The notes: a model not told the origin generated them from the sequence alone. DNA of 64,000 nucleotides from M1-B18 sp048264125 (GCA_048264125.1 JBLXDM010000011.1:1-64000); one strand, 5' to 3'. Shown: positions 43,321 through 52,301, numbered from the stretch's first letter. Numbers and translations are program-made.

Positions 43321-43827
43321 ATGTTAAAAATAATTAAAGCAATGGATAATGATAGGGAATTTTTATCGAAGGTATGTCTGGATGCAGCTAAGCTTTATGA
43401 TAGTATATTGCCCGGTGCCTTTAATAAGCAGGCAAATAGATATCTAGATAGGGGACTTCCGGATGCTTATGAAATAGAGATTATACAACAGGAAAAAGAG
43501 AATATCGGCTTTATAGGTACGGTTGCTTTAGATGAAGAAACCCTTTATTTAACTGCCATATATATATTGAGCAATTATCAAGGCCAAGGCTTTGGTACTG
43601 AAACATTGGAGGCTATCAAAAAGAAGTCCTATAATAAAGGTATTAAAAAAGTAGCTTTATTGGTACATTCAAGGGCAACCTGGGCGATAACCTTCTATGA
43701 AAAGATGGGATTCAGTATCATTGAGACGGAGGCTGATAGAATCAAGGAATATTCAGCTAATAGAATGTCTAAATATTATTTACCTGATACATTGTTAATG
43801 GCTAAGGCAATTGCATCTATAGAGTGA
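43321..43827 (+). CDS. GNAT family N-acetyltransferase
   Basis: A 168-residue acetyltransferase. The acetyl-CoA loop is Q-G-Q-G-F-G after LTAIYILSNY, and FYEKMGF is motif B. GGAG sits 6 nt before the ATG. It is followed after 10 bp by another GNAT. Confidence 0.85.
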   Translation: MLKIIKAMDNDREFLSKVCLDAAKLYDSILPGAFNKQANRYLDRGLPDAYEIEIIQQEKENIGFIGTVALDEETLYLTAIYILSNYQGQGFGTETLEAIKKKSYNKGIKKVALLVHSRATWAITFYEKMGFSIIETEADRIKEYSANRMSKYYLPDTLLMAKAIASIE

Positions 43828-43837
43828 AGGAGACAAA

Positions 43838-44401
43838 ATGATAAATCCATCGATGTTATTCAAGGAATTTCCTGTAATTAAAACTGAAGGCTATATCCTT
43901 CGAGAAATAGAGCTTAAGGATTGCAGGGATATTTATGAGATATATTCAGATGTAGAGGTAATGCAATATCAGGGAGAGGAGCCTATGAAAGCCATTGAGG
44001 ATGCAGGCGGTATGGTTGAACTGGTAAGGGGCGCCTATAAAAATAAGCACTTTATCAAATGGTGCATTGTAGAGGAGTCAACCAATAAGCTGATAGGGCT
44101 AATTTCCTTTTACAGCATTGATTTTCGAAATAACAATGGTCATCTGGGATACATTCTCAACAGGTCCTATTGGAACAGAAGAATAATGAGCCCTCTGGTA
44201 AGATGCGTTATTGAGCATCTATTTAATAGCTGTACACTGAATAGGCTTGAGGTAGCTATACATCCAGAAAACCACTCATCCATAAGGCTTGCGGAGGCTA
44301 TGGGCTTTGTCAAAGAGGGAATTAAGCTTGACAGTGTATACAACCGCTACACTGAAAAATATGAGGATCGTATAATAATGGGGCTGGTGAAGCAGGATTA
44401 A
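43838..44401 (+). CDS. GNAT acetyltransferase, RimJ-like, degenerate acetyl-CoA loop
   Basis: A 187-residue RimJ/RimL-type protein. GYILREIELKD, LGYILNRSYW and SIRLAEAMGF are typical, but the acetyl-CoA loop reads N-R-R-I-M where N-x-G-x-A/G is expected. The loop glycines are missing, so binding may be weak or the protein may have lost activity. GAAGGAG precedes the ATG. Confidence 0.8.
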   Translation: MINPSMLFKEFPVIKTEGYILREIELKDCRDIYEIYSDVEVMQYQGEEPMKAIEDAGGMVELVRGAYKNKHFIKWCIVEESTNKLIGLISFYSIDFRNNNGHLGYILNRSYWNRRIMSPLVRCVIEHLFNSCTLNRLEVAIHPENHSSIRLAEAMGFVKEGIKLDSVYNRYTEKYEDRIIMGLVKQD

Positions 44402-44438
44402 CAGCTTAGAAAGCTGGCATAAACAAAGGGGAGATAAA

Positions 44439-45560
44439 ATGAGAATCAAGACCGATAGGGAGCAATTGCTACAGGGGTTAAACGCAGTACAAAAAGCAAT
44501 ATCCGGTAGCTCCATTATGCCGATCCTAAGAGGGATACTGATAAGAGGTGAAAATAATCTTATCTATTTAACGGCAAATGATATGCAGCTGGGCATAGAG
44601 ATAGCTATAAAGGGAACCGTCCTAGAGCCCGGCAGTATTGTTGTAGATGGTAGATTATTTTGGGATATAGTTAAACGGCTTAAGGATGAATTTATAGAGC
44701 TTAGACTTACGGATAAGCATCAAATAGAGATTAAGAGCAAGGAGCTGGATTTGAGCTTAAAGGCCTTTGATTCTGTGGATTTCCCACAGCTACCTACTAT
44801 ACCTGAGGCTAACGCTGTTTTTATTGACGAAGGGCATTTAAATAAAATGATTAAACAGACTGGCTTTGCGGTATCCAAGGGAGAGCATATGCAATCTATA
44901 ACCGGGTGCTTATTGGAAGTATTAAATGATGAAATTATTATGGCTGCCACCGATGGATATAGATTTGCTTTAGCAAGGCATCACTGCAGTAATACTACTG
45001 GAATGGAGGCAAAGGCAATAATACCCGGAAGCAGCTTAATACAAATAGGGAAGCTTTTGTCTGCAGAAGAGGGTCGCACGGTAAAAATCGCTCTTCAGGA
45101 CAAGTATGCAGCCCTATGCTTTGACAATATTAAGATAATTACAAGGCTACTTCAGGGTAGCTTTATAAGCCATAGGTCTGTAATACCTATTGAATTTGAA
45201 ACGCAGATTAGGGTGAATACAAAGGATATATTATACTCTCTAGAGATTACTTCAATTTTTGCTTCCTACAGCAATACAGGGGTTAAGCTGGAAATATCAG
45301 ATGATGAGCTCTTAATTCATTCAAATGCAGGAATAGGCAGTATATCAAAGCGGCTTAACATCGAGAAGAAGGGCAAGGACCTAGTTATTGCCTTTAATAA
45401 TAGCTATCTATTAGAAGGCTTAAGGGTATTTGATGAAGATGAAGCTTTAATATGTTTCGCTAATGGAAGTAATTCGCCGGCGGTTATAAAATCTGTAGCA
45501 AATGATGCTTATGAGTATTTAATACTTCCTGTAAGATTAAGCAATAATACCATTATATAA
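44439..45560 (+). CDS. dnaN: DNA polymerase III beta subunit (sliding clamp) paralogue
   Basis: A 373-residue sliding clamp, full length for the family. LLQGLNAVQKAIS, PILRGILI, MAATDGYRFALARH and the C-terminal EYLILPVRL fit all three clamp domains. The normal chromosomal dnaN lies beside dnaA; here the neighbours are a GNAT and an ATP-grasp gene, so this is probably a second copy. Extra clamps can be linked to plasmid or repair polymerases or to resistance against clamp-binding antibiotics. GGGGAG precedes the ATG, and a terminator follows. Confidence 0.92.
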   Translation: MRIKTDREQLLQGLNAVQKAISGSSIMPILRGILIRGENNLIYLTANDMQLGIEIAIKGTVLEPGSIVVDGRLFWDIVKRLKDEFIELRLTDKHQIEIKSKELDLSLKAFDSVDFPQLPTIPEANAVFIDEGHLNKMIKQTGFAVSKGEHMQSITGCLLEVLNDEIIMAATDGYRFALARHHCSNTTGMEAKAIIPGSSLIQIGKLLSAEEGRTVKIALQDKYAALCFDNIKIITRLLQGSFISHRSVIPIEFETQIRVNTKDILYSLEITSIFASYSNTGVKLEISDDELLIHSNAGIGSISKRLNIEKKGKDLVIAFNNSYLLEGLRVFDEDEALICFANGSNSPAVIKSVANDAYEYLILPVRLSNNTII

Positions 45561-45575
45561 GAATTGAGTAGAATG

Positions 45576-45606
45576 GAGCTTTATAATTAAGGCTCTTTTA
45601 TTTTTA
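45576..45606 (+). terminator. Rho-independent terminator after dnaN
   Basis: GAGCTT and AAGGCTC pair with one bulge around TATAATT, followed by TTTTATTTTT. It closes the clamp gene. Confidence 0.55.
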
Positions 45607-45717
45607 TCCATCTAAAGGAAAATCGTCTTAATTGTTGAATATATAATATGTCGAAAAATTAGATTAATTGAGAAAGAGAGATTCAGGATGAAAACCACAG
45701 CACTAAAGGAGGTTTTT

Positions 45718-46899
45718 ATGGAGAATAAAGCAGTCATTCTTGGCTCAAATTATTATATAGGCCTTAGCGTCATCCGATGCTTAGGCTATAATGGAATATA
45801 TACAGTAGCAGTAGACTATACAAAGGAAAACTGCTATGCTTCCAAATCTAAATATTTACGGGAGCATTTAATAGCACCGCATTACAGCAAACAGGAGAAG
45901 GAATTTCTTGACTTTTTAATAGCCTTTGCAAAAAAAGAGGAGCATAAGCCAGTCCTTTTTCCCTGTGCCGATGCTTACGTTGAATTTATAGACCGGCATC
46001 TTGAGGAATTAAAAAAGTATTATCTCATAAATATGACGGAGCAGGGACTATGGTCAAGGCTGATGGACAAGCAGGCCCTCCACAGTATAGCAGTGGAGCA
46101 TGGTGTGCAGGTACCCGAAACACTGGCAACTGATGAGGCTGGTTATTTAGAAAGAGTAAGAAGCGAGATCGGTTTCCCCTGTATTGTGAAGCCCACCGAT
46201 TCACCCACTTTTATGGCTAAGTTCCGTGCTAAGATGTTTATGTGTCAAAATGAGGAGGATGTAGTAAGTGCAGTAGAAAAGGCCCATGGGGAGGGTTTGG
46301 AGGTAATTGTTCAGAGAATAATACCTGGCTTTGATGACCACATGTACACCTTCGACACTTACTTAAATCAAGACTCCAAAGTCACCCATTGGATGACGTG
46401 TCAAAAGCTAAGGCAATATCCGATCAATTTTGGAGCCTCTGTATATACGCGGCAGAAGCACATAAAAGCGCTGTATGATATTGGGGCACCGTTTTTAGAA
46501 GCTATAGGCTATAAGGGCTTTGCTGAAATAGAATTTAAAAAGGATGCCATAACCGGCAGCTACTATTTAATAGAAATCAATGTACGAACCACAACACTAA
46601 ATGTATTGCTGAAACAATGTGGCATAAATTTCCCTCTACTGGCTTATACAGAGCTTACTGGTGGTGAAATTGGCAGCGCCAGCATTAATCACGATACAGG
46701 AATCGCCTTTAGATACCTGTATGAGGACATCTTTGCGATAAAGGACTACATGAGGACTAAGCAGCTAAACCTACGCCAAATAGTAGGGACGCTTTTACTG
46801 AAGCGAGCTCCCGCCATATGGTCCTTTGCAGATCCTGCACCTGCCTTTAGCTTTTTATCAATTATAGCTAAGAAAGTAAAAAGAAGGCTGATTAAATAA
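45718..46899 (+). CDS. ATP-grasp ligase (carboxylate-amine ligase type)
   Basis: A 393-residue ATP-grasp enzyme. CIVKPTDSP carries the ATP-binding lysine, VIVQRIIPG the hinge and IEINVRTTT the Mg-binding E/N pair. The N-terminal NAD-like fold and the ILGSNYYIGLSVIRCLG start resemble D-aspartate ligase and related amino-acid ligases of cell-wall or peptide synthesis. Substrates are not determined. The frame opens at 45688, but AAAGGAGG before ATG 45718 fixes the start. Confidence 0.84.
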   Translation: MENKAVILGSNYYIGLSVIRCLGYNGIYTVAVDYTKENCYASKSKYLREHLIAPHYSKQEKEFLDFLIAFAKKEEHKPVLFPCADAYVEFIDRHLEELKKYYLINMTEQGLWSRLMDKQALHSIAVEHGVQVPETLATDEAGYLERVRSEIGFPCIVKPTDSPTFMAKFRAKMFMCQNEEDVVSAVEKAHGEGLEVIVQRIIPGFDDHMYTFDTYLNQDSKVTHWMTCQKLRQYPINFGASVYTRQKHIKALYDIGAPFLEAIGYKGFAEIEFKKDAITGSYYLIEINVRTTTLNVLLKQCGINFPLLAYTELTGGEIGSASINHDTGIAFRYLYEDIFAIKDYMRTKQLNLRQIVGTLLLKRAPAIWSFADPAPAFSFLSIIAKKVKRRLIK

Positions 46900-46988
46900 T
46901 GAAACCTAGCTAATAAATCTGCCCATTGCAGATGCCTAAGGTATATAACTTATCCTCATCAAAGGTGTAAAAGGATGGAGGGATTCAT

Positions 46989-47510
46989 GTGAATGCAAAG
47001 CGAATAAAAATCGGCCTGCTTTTTCTAATGATTTTAACAACCTGTATGGGATGTCTTACGGCTAAGGAGGCTAATGCGGAAAAAACAGCTGAAGACATAT
47101 ACATTTATCTCGTGGATAGCCTAACTATAGAAAGAGCTATGGCTAGAGAGCTGAGAGACCTGCCATTAGAGGCTGAGCCCTTGTTTACAGACAAAGAAAT
47201 TAAACGCTACTCCTGGGAGGAGCAGCAATTTGTTGTGAAGGAGAGCTTCAGTCTTGAGGCTGCTTTGGATGGCAAGGTACCTATAAGCGGAACCCCCTTT
47301 GTTGTTATGGTGGGGGAGGAGAGGGTTTTTCTAGGACTATTCGGAAATATGCTTTCTTCTCAAATCTATACAGATATACCCACTATATATTCAATTTGGA
47401 GCAAGGATATTAATAACGATAGATATAGAATTTCACATACCAAGGACACTATTGAGGATAATGAACGCTTCTATAATGCCTTGGAGGATTTAGGCCTACT
47501 TCAAGATTAA
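46989..47510 (+). CDS. Predicted lipoprotein
   Basis: A 173-residue secreted protein with lipobox CMGC near residue 20. The mature domain has LSIERAMARELRDLP-like helices and a VVMVGEERVFLGLF strand. No family recognised. GTG start about 8 nt after GGATGGAGGG. Confidence 0.58.
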   Translation: MNAKRIKIGLLFLMILTTCMGCLTAKEANAEKTAEDIYIYLVDSLTIERAMARELRDLPLEAEPLFTDKEIKRYSWEEQQFVVKESFSLEAALDGKVPISGTPFVVMVGEERVFLGLFGNMLSSQIYTDIPTIYSIWSKDINNDRYRISHTKDTIEDNERFYNALEDLGLLQD

Positions 47511-47557
47511 TTGGCAAAAAATACTACATTAGAAATATAAAAGCTTAGGTGAAGAAA

Positions 47558-48442
47558 ATGAAAATGACAAATATTAAAAATACAGCAGAGTTAAGAAGAG
47601 ATGAGTTGAGGATTGATTGCAGCAAATGCTGGGGGCTTTGTTGCGTTTCCTTGTATTTTTCAGCATCAGAAGGATTTCCCAACGATAAAAAAGCTGGTGT
47701 ACCCTGTGATTATCTAAATGAGAATTTTAGCTGTGGTATTCATTCACAGCTGTCAGAAAAGGGATTTTTAGGCTGTTGTGCCTTTGACTGCCTTGGTGCA
47801 GGACAAAAGGTGTCACTGCTCACCTTTGAGGGAGTAAATTGGAGGAATTCTAAGGAAATCGCCAGCAGTATGTTTGAAGCCTTCCTCATAATGAGACAGC
47901 TACATGAGCTGCTTTGGTACTTAATTGAAGCCTATGGAATTTTTGAAGAGGAATCAGTAAGGTCAGATGCAATGGATTTATTAAACAGGATTTATGGACT
48001 AACCCTCCTTAAGGCCGATGTGCTTCTTTCTTTGGATATCAGCCCCTATAGGGCAGAAGTAAATGAAGTCCTTTTAAGCGCAAGTCAGAAGGCTAGAACC
48101 GAGGTGGGTAAAGCTAAGGACAATAGTCAAAAATCTACAAAGCACCTTAAACCAAGAGCTGACTTAATAGGAAAAAACCTAAGAGGCTACGGCTTAAGCG
48201 GAGCTAACCTGCGGGGTGCATTATTGATTGCTTCCGATCTGAGGGGCTGTGATCTTAGCGGAACAGATTTAATTGGAGCGGATCTAAGGGATGCAGATAT
48301 AAGGGGTACAAACCTTTCTAAGAGCATTTTTCTAACACAGTCACAAATAAATGCAGCTAGGGGAGACTCCCACACAAATTTGCCAAAGTTCATTGACAGA
48401 CCATGTCACTGGGAAACCATGACTACGGCAAATCCTGATTAA
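47558..48442 (+). CDS. Cysteine-rich N-terminus plus pentapeptide repeats
   Basis: A 294-residue two-part protein. The first 80 residues contain nine cysteines (21, 24, 28, 29, 50, 59, 73, 74, 78) in the CxxCxxxCC style of the YkgJ/PF03692 zinc- or iron-binding family. A helical middle is followed by about ten pentapeptide repeats at 200-255 (ANLRG, SDLRG, TDLIG, ADLRD). Pentapeptide proteins such as Qnr mimic DNA and shield gyrase, but this repeat block is short. AGGTG precedes ATG 47558; a GTG at 47549 is less likely. Confidence 0.8.
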   Translation: MKMTNIKNTAELRRDELRIDCSKCWGLCCVSLYFSASEGFPNDKKAGVPCDYLNENFSCGIHSQLSEKGFLGCCAFDCLGAGQKVSLLTFEGVNWRNSKEIASSMFEAFLIMRQLHELLWYLIEAYGIFEEESVRSDAMDLLNRIYGLTLLKADVLLSLDISPYRAEVNEVLLSASQKARTEVGKAKDNSQKSTKHLKPRADLIGKNLRGYGLSGANLRGALLIASDLRGCDLSGTDLIGADLRDADIRGTNLSKSIFLTQSQINAARGDSHTNLPKFIDRPCHWETMTTANPD

Positions 48443-48468
48443 ATTAATGAGCAAAAGGGGAGATACAG

Positions 48469-49446
48469 ATGAAGTTATTTTTTGGACAAAGCCTGTGGAA
48501 CAAAAGGGCTATCGAACCCTATGGAATACCACAGAAGGCTAATTGGAAGTTTAATTATATGAACCAGCAATATGTAATACCAATGGTCCATCATTTTTCA
48601 GAGGGAATCTCCTTTGATATCTTCACAATATTAAATACTGAAGAACTCAATACATTTTACAATAAATACAAGAGCATAGGAGATAAAATAAATGATGAGG
48701 ACTACTTATGCCTTCAGGCAGAAAGCCCTATTCAAGAGCTTTCCTTTAGAGAAATACATATAAATAATAAAGCTGTGGAGATAGCAGGCACATCCTCAGG
48801 AGTATATATATCTGGCATTAAGGAGGAAGGCAGCCCACAATTGAAAGAAATGTATCAAGAGTATGATTTTCTGCAGGGGAAGGACGTCTCCTTCAAGGTC
48901 ACTCGAGTACATTTGAAATACCTGCATGATGACCAATCAAATATTAATGAATTAAGACTGATCCCTTCAAACACAATAGTATTTCTACCTATAAAGAAGC
49001 ATTTTATTGTTGAAACAATCAAGCCTCAATCAGATAACTCCGAAATCCCCTTTAAACACCCATTCACAAACCAAATTCACAGCCTATATATAAATGAGAT
49101 AGGAGAATTTGACACCTCTACCCTTAGCATCAACAATCATCCCAATAAACATATAGCAACGTTAAACTATGAGCTAGTACCACCTTTAGCTGACAATGAG
49201 ACATTATTAGTCAAGGATATTGAAGTGAAAACATCAGATGGTAAAGTATATTCAACATATGACTTGTCATCGCCGGCCATAGCGATATATGTAGATAATA
49301 AAATCGGAATTAGGGGATACCCTCTTCATTTGGCCATATCAAAGGCATATCCTGAAACAATTGAATACGTTAAATTTAGTATTGTAGGTATTGAAAAAGA
49401 AGCCTCCAGTGAGGAGATATTTGTGAGGACAATTGAGGAGGTTTAA
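48469..49446 (+). CDS. Hypothetical protein of unknown family
   Basis: A 325-residue soluble protein, no signal peptide or membrane segment. The start MKLFFGQSLWNK and an internal FREIHINNKAVEIAG region do not match a family I know. It looks rich in beta strands with several His/Asp-containing loops. GGGGAG precedes the ATG. It lies between the pentapeptide protein and a GNAT. Confidence 0.6.
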   Translation: MKLFFGQSLWNKRAIEPYGIPQKANWKFNYMNQQYVIPMVHHFSEGISFDIFTILNTEELNTFYNKYKSIGDKINDEDYLCLQAESPIQELSFREIHINNKAVEIAGTSSGVYISGIKEEGSPQLKEMYQEYDFLQGKDVSFKVTRVHLKYLHDDQSNINELRLIPSNTIVFLPIKKHFIVETIKPQSDNSEIPFKHPFTNQIHSLYINEIGEFDTSTLSINNHPNKHIATLNYELVPPLADNETLLVKDIEVKTSDGKVYSTYDLSSPAIAIYVDNKIGIRGYPLHLAISKAYPETIEYVKFSIVGIEKEASSEEIFVRTIEEV

Positions 49447-49478
49447 AATGAAGGATTAGTCTTTTCGGAGGTGCTTAA

Positions 49479-50024
49479 ATGAAGGATTATTTGATTAAAA
49501 CTGACAATCTAAAGCTTAGAGAGTTCAAAACCAGCGATTTTCAATCAACGTACAGCTATGCCTCAGATTCAGAGGTTGTAAAGTACATGGACTGGGGCCC
49601 CAGCCGCCCAGAAGATACACAGCGCTTTATTGACGAAGTTATAGGGCTACAAGGTCAAAACCCAAGAAGGGATTATGAATTGGCCATAATTTTAGCAAAG
49701 GACAATCGTCATATTGGTGGCGGCGGGATTCATGTTTCAAATGTTAAAAATCGAGAAGGCTGGATAGGCTACTGCTTAAATAAGGACTATTGGGGCAGGG
49801 GCTTTGGAACAGAGACGGCAAAAGCACTAATTTCCTTTGGTTTTTCTCAATTGGGGCTCCATAGGATATATGCCACCTGCGACCCTGCTAACCGAGGCTC
49901 AGCCAGAGTTTTAGAAAAGGCCGAAATGACTTTAGAGGGAATTATGAGACAGCACAAGCTTAAAGGAACTCAATGGAGGGATTCCTGCCTATATGCCATT
50001 TTGGAAACGGATGTCAATAAGTAG
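49479..50024 (+). CDS. GNAT acetyltransferase, RimJ/RimL-like
   Basis: A 181-residue acetyltransferase. LKLREFKTSD, the IGYCLNKDYW strand, the W-G-R-G-F-G loop and NRGSARVLEKAEM are all characteristic of RimJ/RimL. GGAGGTGC precedes the ATG. Confidence 0.88.
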   Translation: MKDYLIKTDNLKLREFKTSDFQSTYSYASDSEVVKYMDWGPSRPEDTQRFIDEVIGLQGQNPRRDYELAIILAKDNRHIGGGGIHVSNVKNREGWIGYCLNKDYWGRGFGTETAKALISFGFSQLGLHRIYATCDPANRGSARVLEKAEMTLEGIMRQHKLKGTQWRDSCLYAILETDVNK

Positions 50025-50199
50025 ATACGAATAATATTGGAGAGGAATAGGCAGATTCTAAACTATTTATCGAGTAGACCTTTAAGTATAGGAAACGTGT
50101 TTCTATCTTATATTTATTTTATAAATGGAACTTAATGGGGGTACATACAATCATAAATTATATATTACTTTGGCTGCTGTTGAGGGGGAGAGGAAAACC

Positions 50200-50769
50200 A
50201 TGGAGCTTCAAGACCGTCTATATAAAATAGAAATACAAAGAGTAACCCTGAACCCAATAAAAGCCTACGGTATGATATTAGATGTTGGTGGTGGAGGAGA
50301 AGGTATCATAGGTCAGCTGATGGGAAATAGTGTTGTGTCTATAGACAGTAATGCTGAAGAACTTATGGAGTCACCTGGAGGCCCATTAAAAATAATCATG
50401 GCAGCAGAAGAGCTTAAGTTTTTAAATAATACCTTTGATACGGTTACCTCCTTCTTTACGATGATGTATATAGATAAAGGAAAGCATAGAAAAGTATTTA
50501 ATGAAATATATAGAGTGCTTAAGCCAGAAGGAGAGCTATTGATTTGGGATGCAGCTATTCCAGAATTTGGAGGAGGCAATAAGGATATATTTCTGGTACC
50601 CCTTGAGGTAGAATTACCAGAAAAAATGATAGCAACAAGCTATGGTGTAAAATGGAAGGATAAATATCAAAACATTGACTATTATATTAGTCTCGCAGAG
50701 GAAGCAGGCTTCAAGGCAATTGAATGTGAGAAAAATGATAAGATATTCTTTATTAAAATGAGAAAATAG
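50200..50769 (+). CDS. Class I SAM-dependent methyltransferase
   Basis: A 189-residue methyltransferase. Motif I is ILDVGGGGEG, followed by VSIDSNAEEL; FDTVTSFFTMMY is motif IV. The open frame extends to 50125, but GAGGGGGAGAGG before ATG 50200 gives the better start. Small-molecule acceptor likely. Confidence 0.8.
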   Translation: MELQDRLYKIEIQRVTLNPIKAYGMILDVGGGGEGIIGQLMGNSVVSIDSNAEELMESPGGPLKIIMAAEELKFLNNTFDTVTSFFTMMYIDKGKHRKVFNEIYRVLKPEGELLIWDAAIPEFGGGNKDIFLVPLEVELPEKMIATSYGVKWKDKYQNIDYYISLAEEAGFKAIECEKNDKIFFIKMRK

Positions 50770-50899
50770 CAAATAGTGTGCAAGTTGTTTTTAGATATAG
50801 TTGTAATGGTGGGATTCACGAAGAGGAAAAAATACAGAAATTTTTCAAGTAATCTATATTCACAATAACCATAAAAACTAACATGCAGGAGATGATGAT

Positions 50900-51175
50900 A
50901 TGCCTACATCTATAGGTGTTATGATACTTCTTTTAGCAATTCCAATAGCTTTTATGATTCATAGCAACAGAAAAAAGAGCATAGAGGACATGATTATATC
51001 CATCGGCGGAGAAATAATTTCTATCGAAATGAGAAATTTTTTTAACGGTATCGGTCCCTTCTATGTCGTTGGAAAAGGAAGGGTTGTCTATAGGATATCC
51101 TATCTGTTAGACGGGGAAGAAAAGGAGGGTTGGGTTAGATTTGGCAGTCTATTCGGACCCGATTGGAGATTATAA
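50900..51175 (+). CDS. Small membrane-anchored protein
   Basis: A 91-residue protein with one N-terminal membrane helix (4-20), a basic linker HSNRKKS and a C-terminal beta-rich domain ending EKEGWVRFGSLFGPDW. AGGAGATGATG precedes the ATG. No family recognised. Confidence 0.55.
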   Translation: MPTSIGVMILLLAIPIAFMIHSNRKKSIEDMIISIGGEIISIEMRNFFNGIGPFYVVGKGRVVYRISYLLDGEEKEGWVRFGSLFGPDWRL

Positions 51176-51192
51176 AAAAGGAGGTTTTTGAA

Positions 51193-51366
51193 ATGGATTT
51201 TCTAGGGAACCCAGCTGGGTGGATAAGTATTGTACCGGTGATAATTCTGATTTTTAGGTTAGCATTATTGGGAGCAACCGTATATGCCTTTATATTATTT
51301 GTTAAATTTGCTAATTTGGGAATAAAGGCTTTTAAAATTTATATAGAAAAAAATAGAAATCATTAA
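51193..51366 (+). CDS. Tiny single-helix membrane protein
   Basis: A 57-residue protein with a membrane helix (about 12-40) and a basic tail KIYIEKNRN. AAGGAGG before ATG 51193 defines the start; the frame opens earlier, at 51163, overlapping the upstream gene. Same plan as the proteins at 29946 and 52302. Confidence 0.5.
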   Translation: MDFLGNPAGWISIVPVIILIFRLALLGATVYAFILFVKFANLGIKAFKIYIEKNRNH

Positions 51367-51422
51367 CTGAAGCATGCCAATAGTTTTTTGATACCACTAG
51401 CTATTAAGAGGGGGCAAAGGAT

Positions 51423-51866
51423 ATGTACGATATTAAAAGACTTACTATTCACGATGCTTCTACAGTTAAGAGCCTAGTTAAGGCATTCCGCAGCTCAGAA
51501 ACTGATGATAAGTGGGTTGAAGACTTTTTAGTGAATCAGCACAACTATGTTATTGCATGCTTAAGTGGAGCCTCTCCGATAGGTTTTTTACTGGCCTATG
51601 AACTACAGAGATATGATAAGAATGGTATGCTTTACATACACGAGGTAAATGTACTGCCTCAGTATCAAAGGCAAGGTATTGGTAGAAGGCTTATCGAAGA
51701 AACCGTTAAAATATGCAACGAGAGAGCGCTTTTCAAAATCTTTCTTATAACAAATAAGTCCAACACTGCTGCCTGTAGTCTGTATAATATAACTGGTGCC
51801 ATTGCCACAGAGGATGATAACATTGTTTACTGGTATGAGGAAAACTTATTATCGGGAGATAAATAG
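51423..51866 (+). CDS. GNAT acetyltransferase, AAC-like
   Basis: A 147-residue acetyltransferase. IKRLTIHDASTVKSLVKAF and HEVNVLPQYQ, with the loop Q-R-Q-G-I-G, resemble the AAC(3)-I-type branch of GNATs, some of which acetylate aminoglycosides. SLYNITGA takes the place of the usual LYxxxGF. GAGGGGG precedes the ATG. It ends 14 bp before the FosA-like gene. Confidence 0.83.
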   Translation: MYDIKRLTIHDASTVKSLVKAFRSSETDDKWVEDFLVNQHNYVIACLSGASPIGFLLAYELQRYDKNGMLYIHEVNVLPQYQRQGIGRRLIEETVKICNERALFKIFLITNKSNTAACSLYNITGAIATEDDNIVYWYEENLLSGDK

Positions 51867-51880
51867 GAGGGAAAAGCATC

Positions 51881-52288
51881 ATGATAAATGGAATTAATCA
51901 TATAACCTTTGCTGTTACTGAACTAGATAAATCCGTGGTCTTTTATGTAGATTTATTGGGGCTGAGGCTAGTGGCTAGATGGGATGGCGGAGCATATTTA
52001 CTAGCAGGAAATCAATGGATAGCCCTTAATGTGGATGAAAATAGGATTAAAGAAACCTCACCTGATTATAGCCATATATCCTTCAATGTGTTATCCTCTG
52101 ATTTTCAGATGCTTAAGGAAAAACTTATTAAGGCAGGAATAGTGCCCTTTAAGGAAAACAAATCGGAGGGAGAATCCTTTTATTTCCTCGATCCTGATGG
52201 TCACAAGCTGGAGCTGCATTACAACACCCTGGAGGATCGTCTAAAATGGGCCAGAGAAAACACTTGGAAGAGCTTTAAGTTAAAGTAA
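51881..52288 (+). CDS. FosA-like fosfomycin thiol transferase (VOC fold)
   Basis: A 135-residue VOC-fold metalloenzyme. Metal ligands align with FosA: H7 in GINHITF, H65 in YSHISF and E111 in KLELHY. The potassium loop SEGES and FYFLDPDGH match FosA almost residue for residue. FosA uses Mn(II), K+ and glutathione to open the fosfomycin epoxide; Clostridia usually lack glutathione, so the thiol donor is open. AGGAGGG precedes the ATG. Confidence 0.88.
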   Translation: MINGINHITFAVTELDKSVVFYVDLLGLRLVARWDGGAYLLAGNQWIALNVDENRIKETSPDYSHISFNVLSSDFQMLKEKLIKAGIVPFKENKSEGESFYFLDPDGHKLELHYNTLEDRLKWARENTWKSFKLK

Positions 52289-52301
52289 GGAGGAAACACC
52301 T

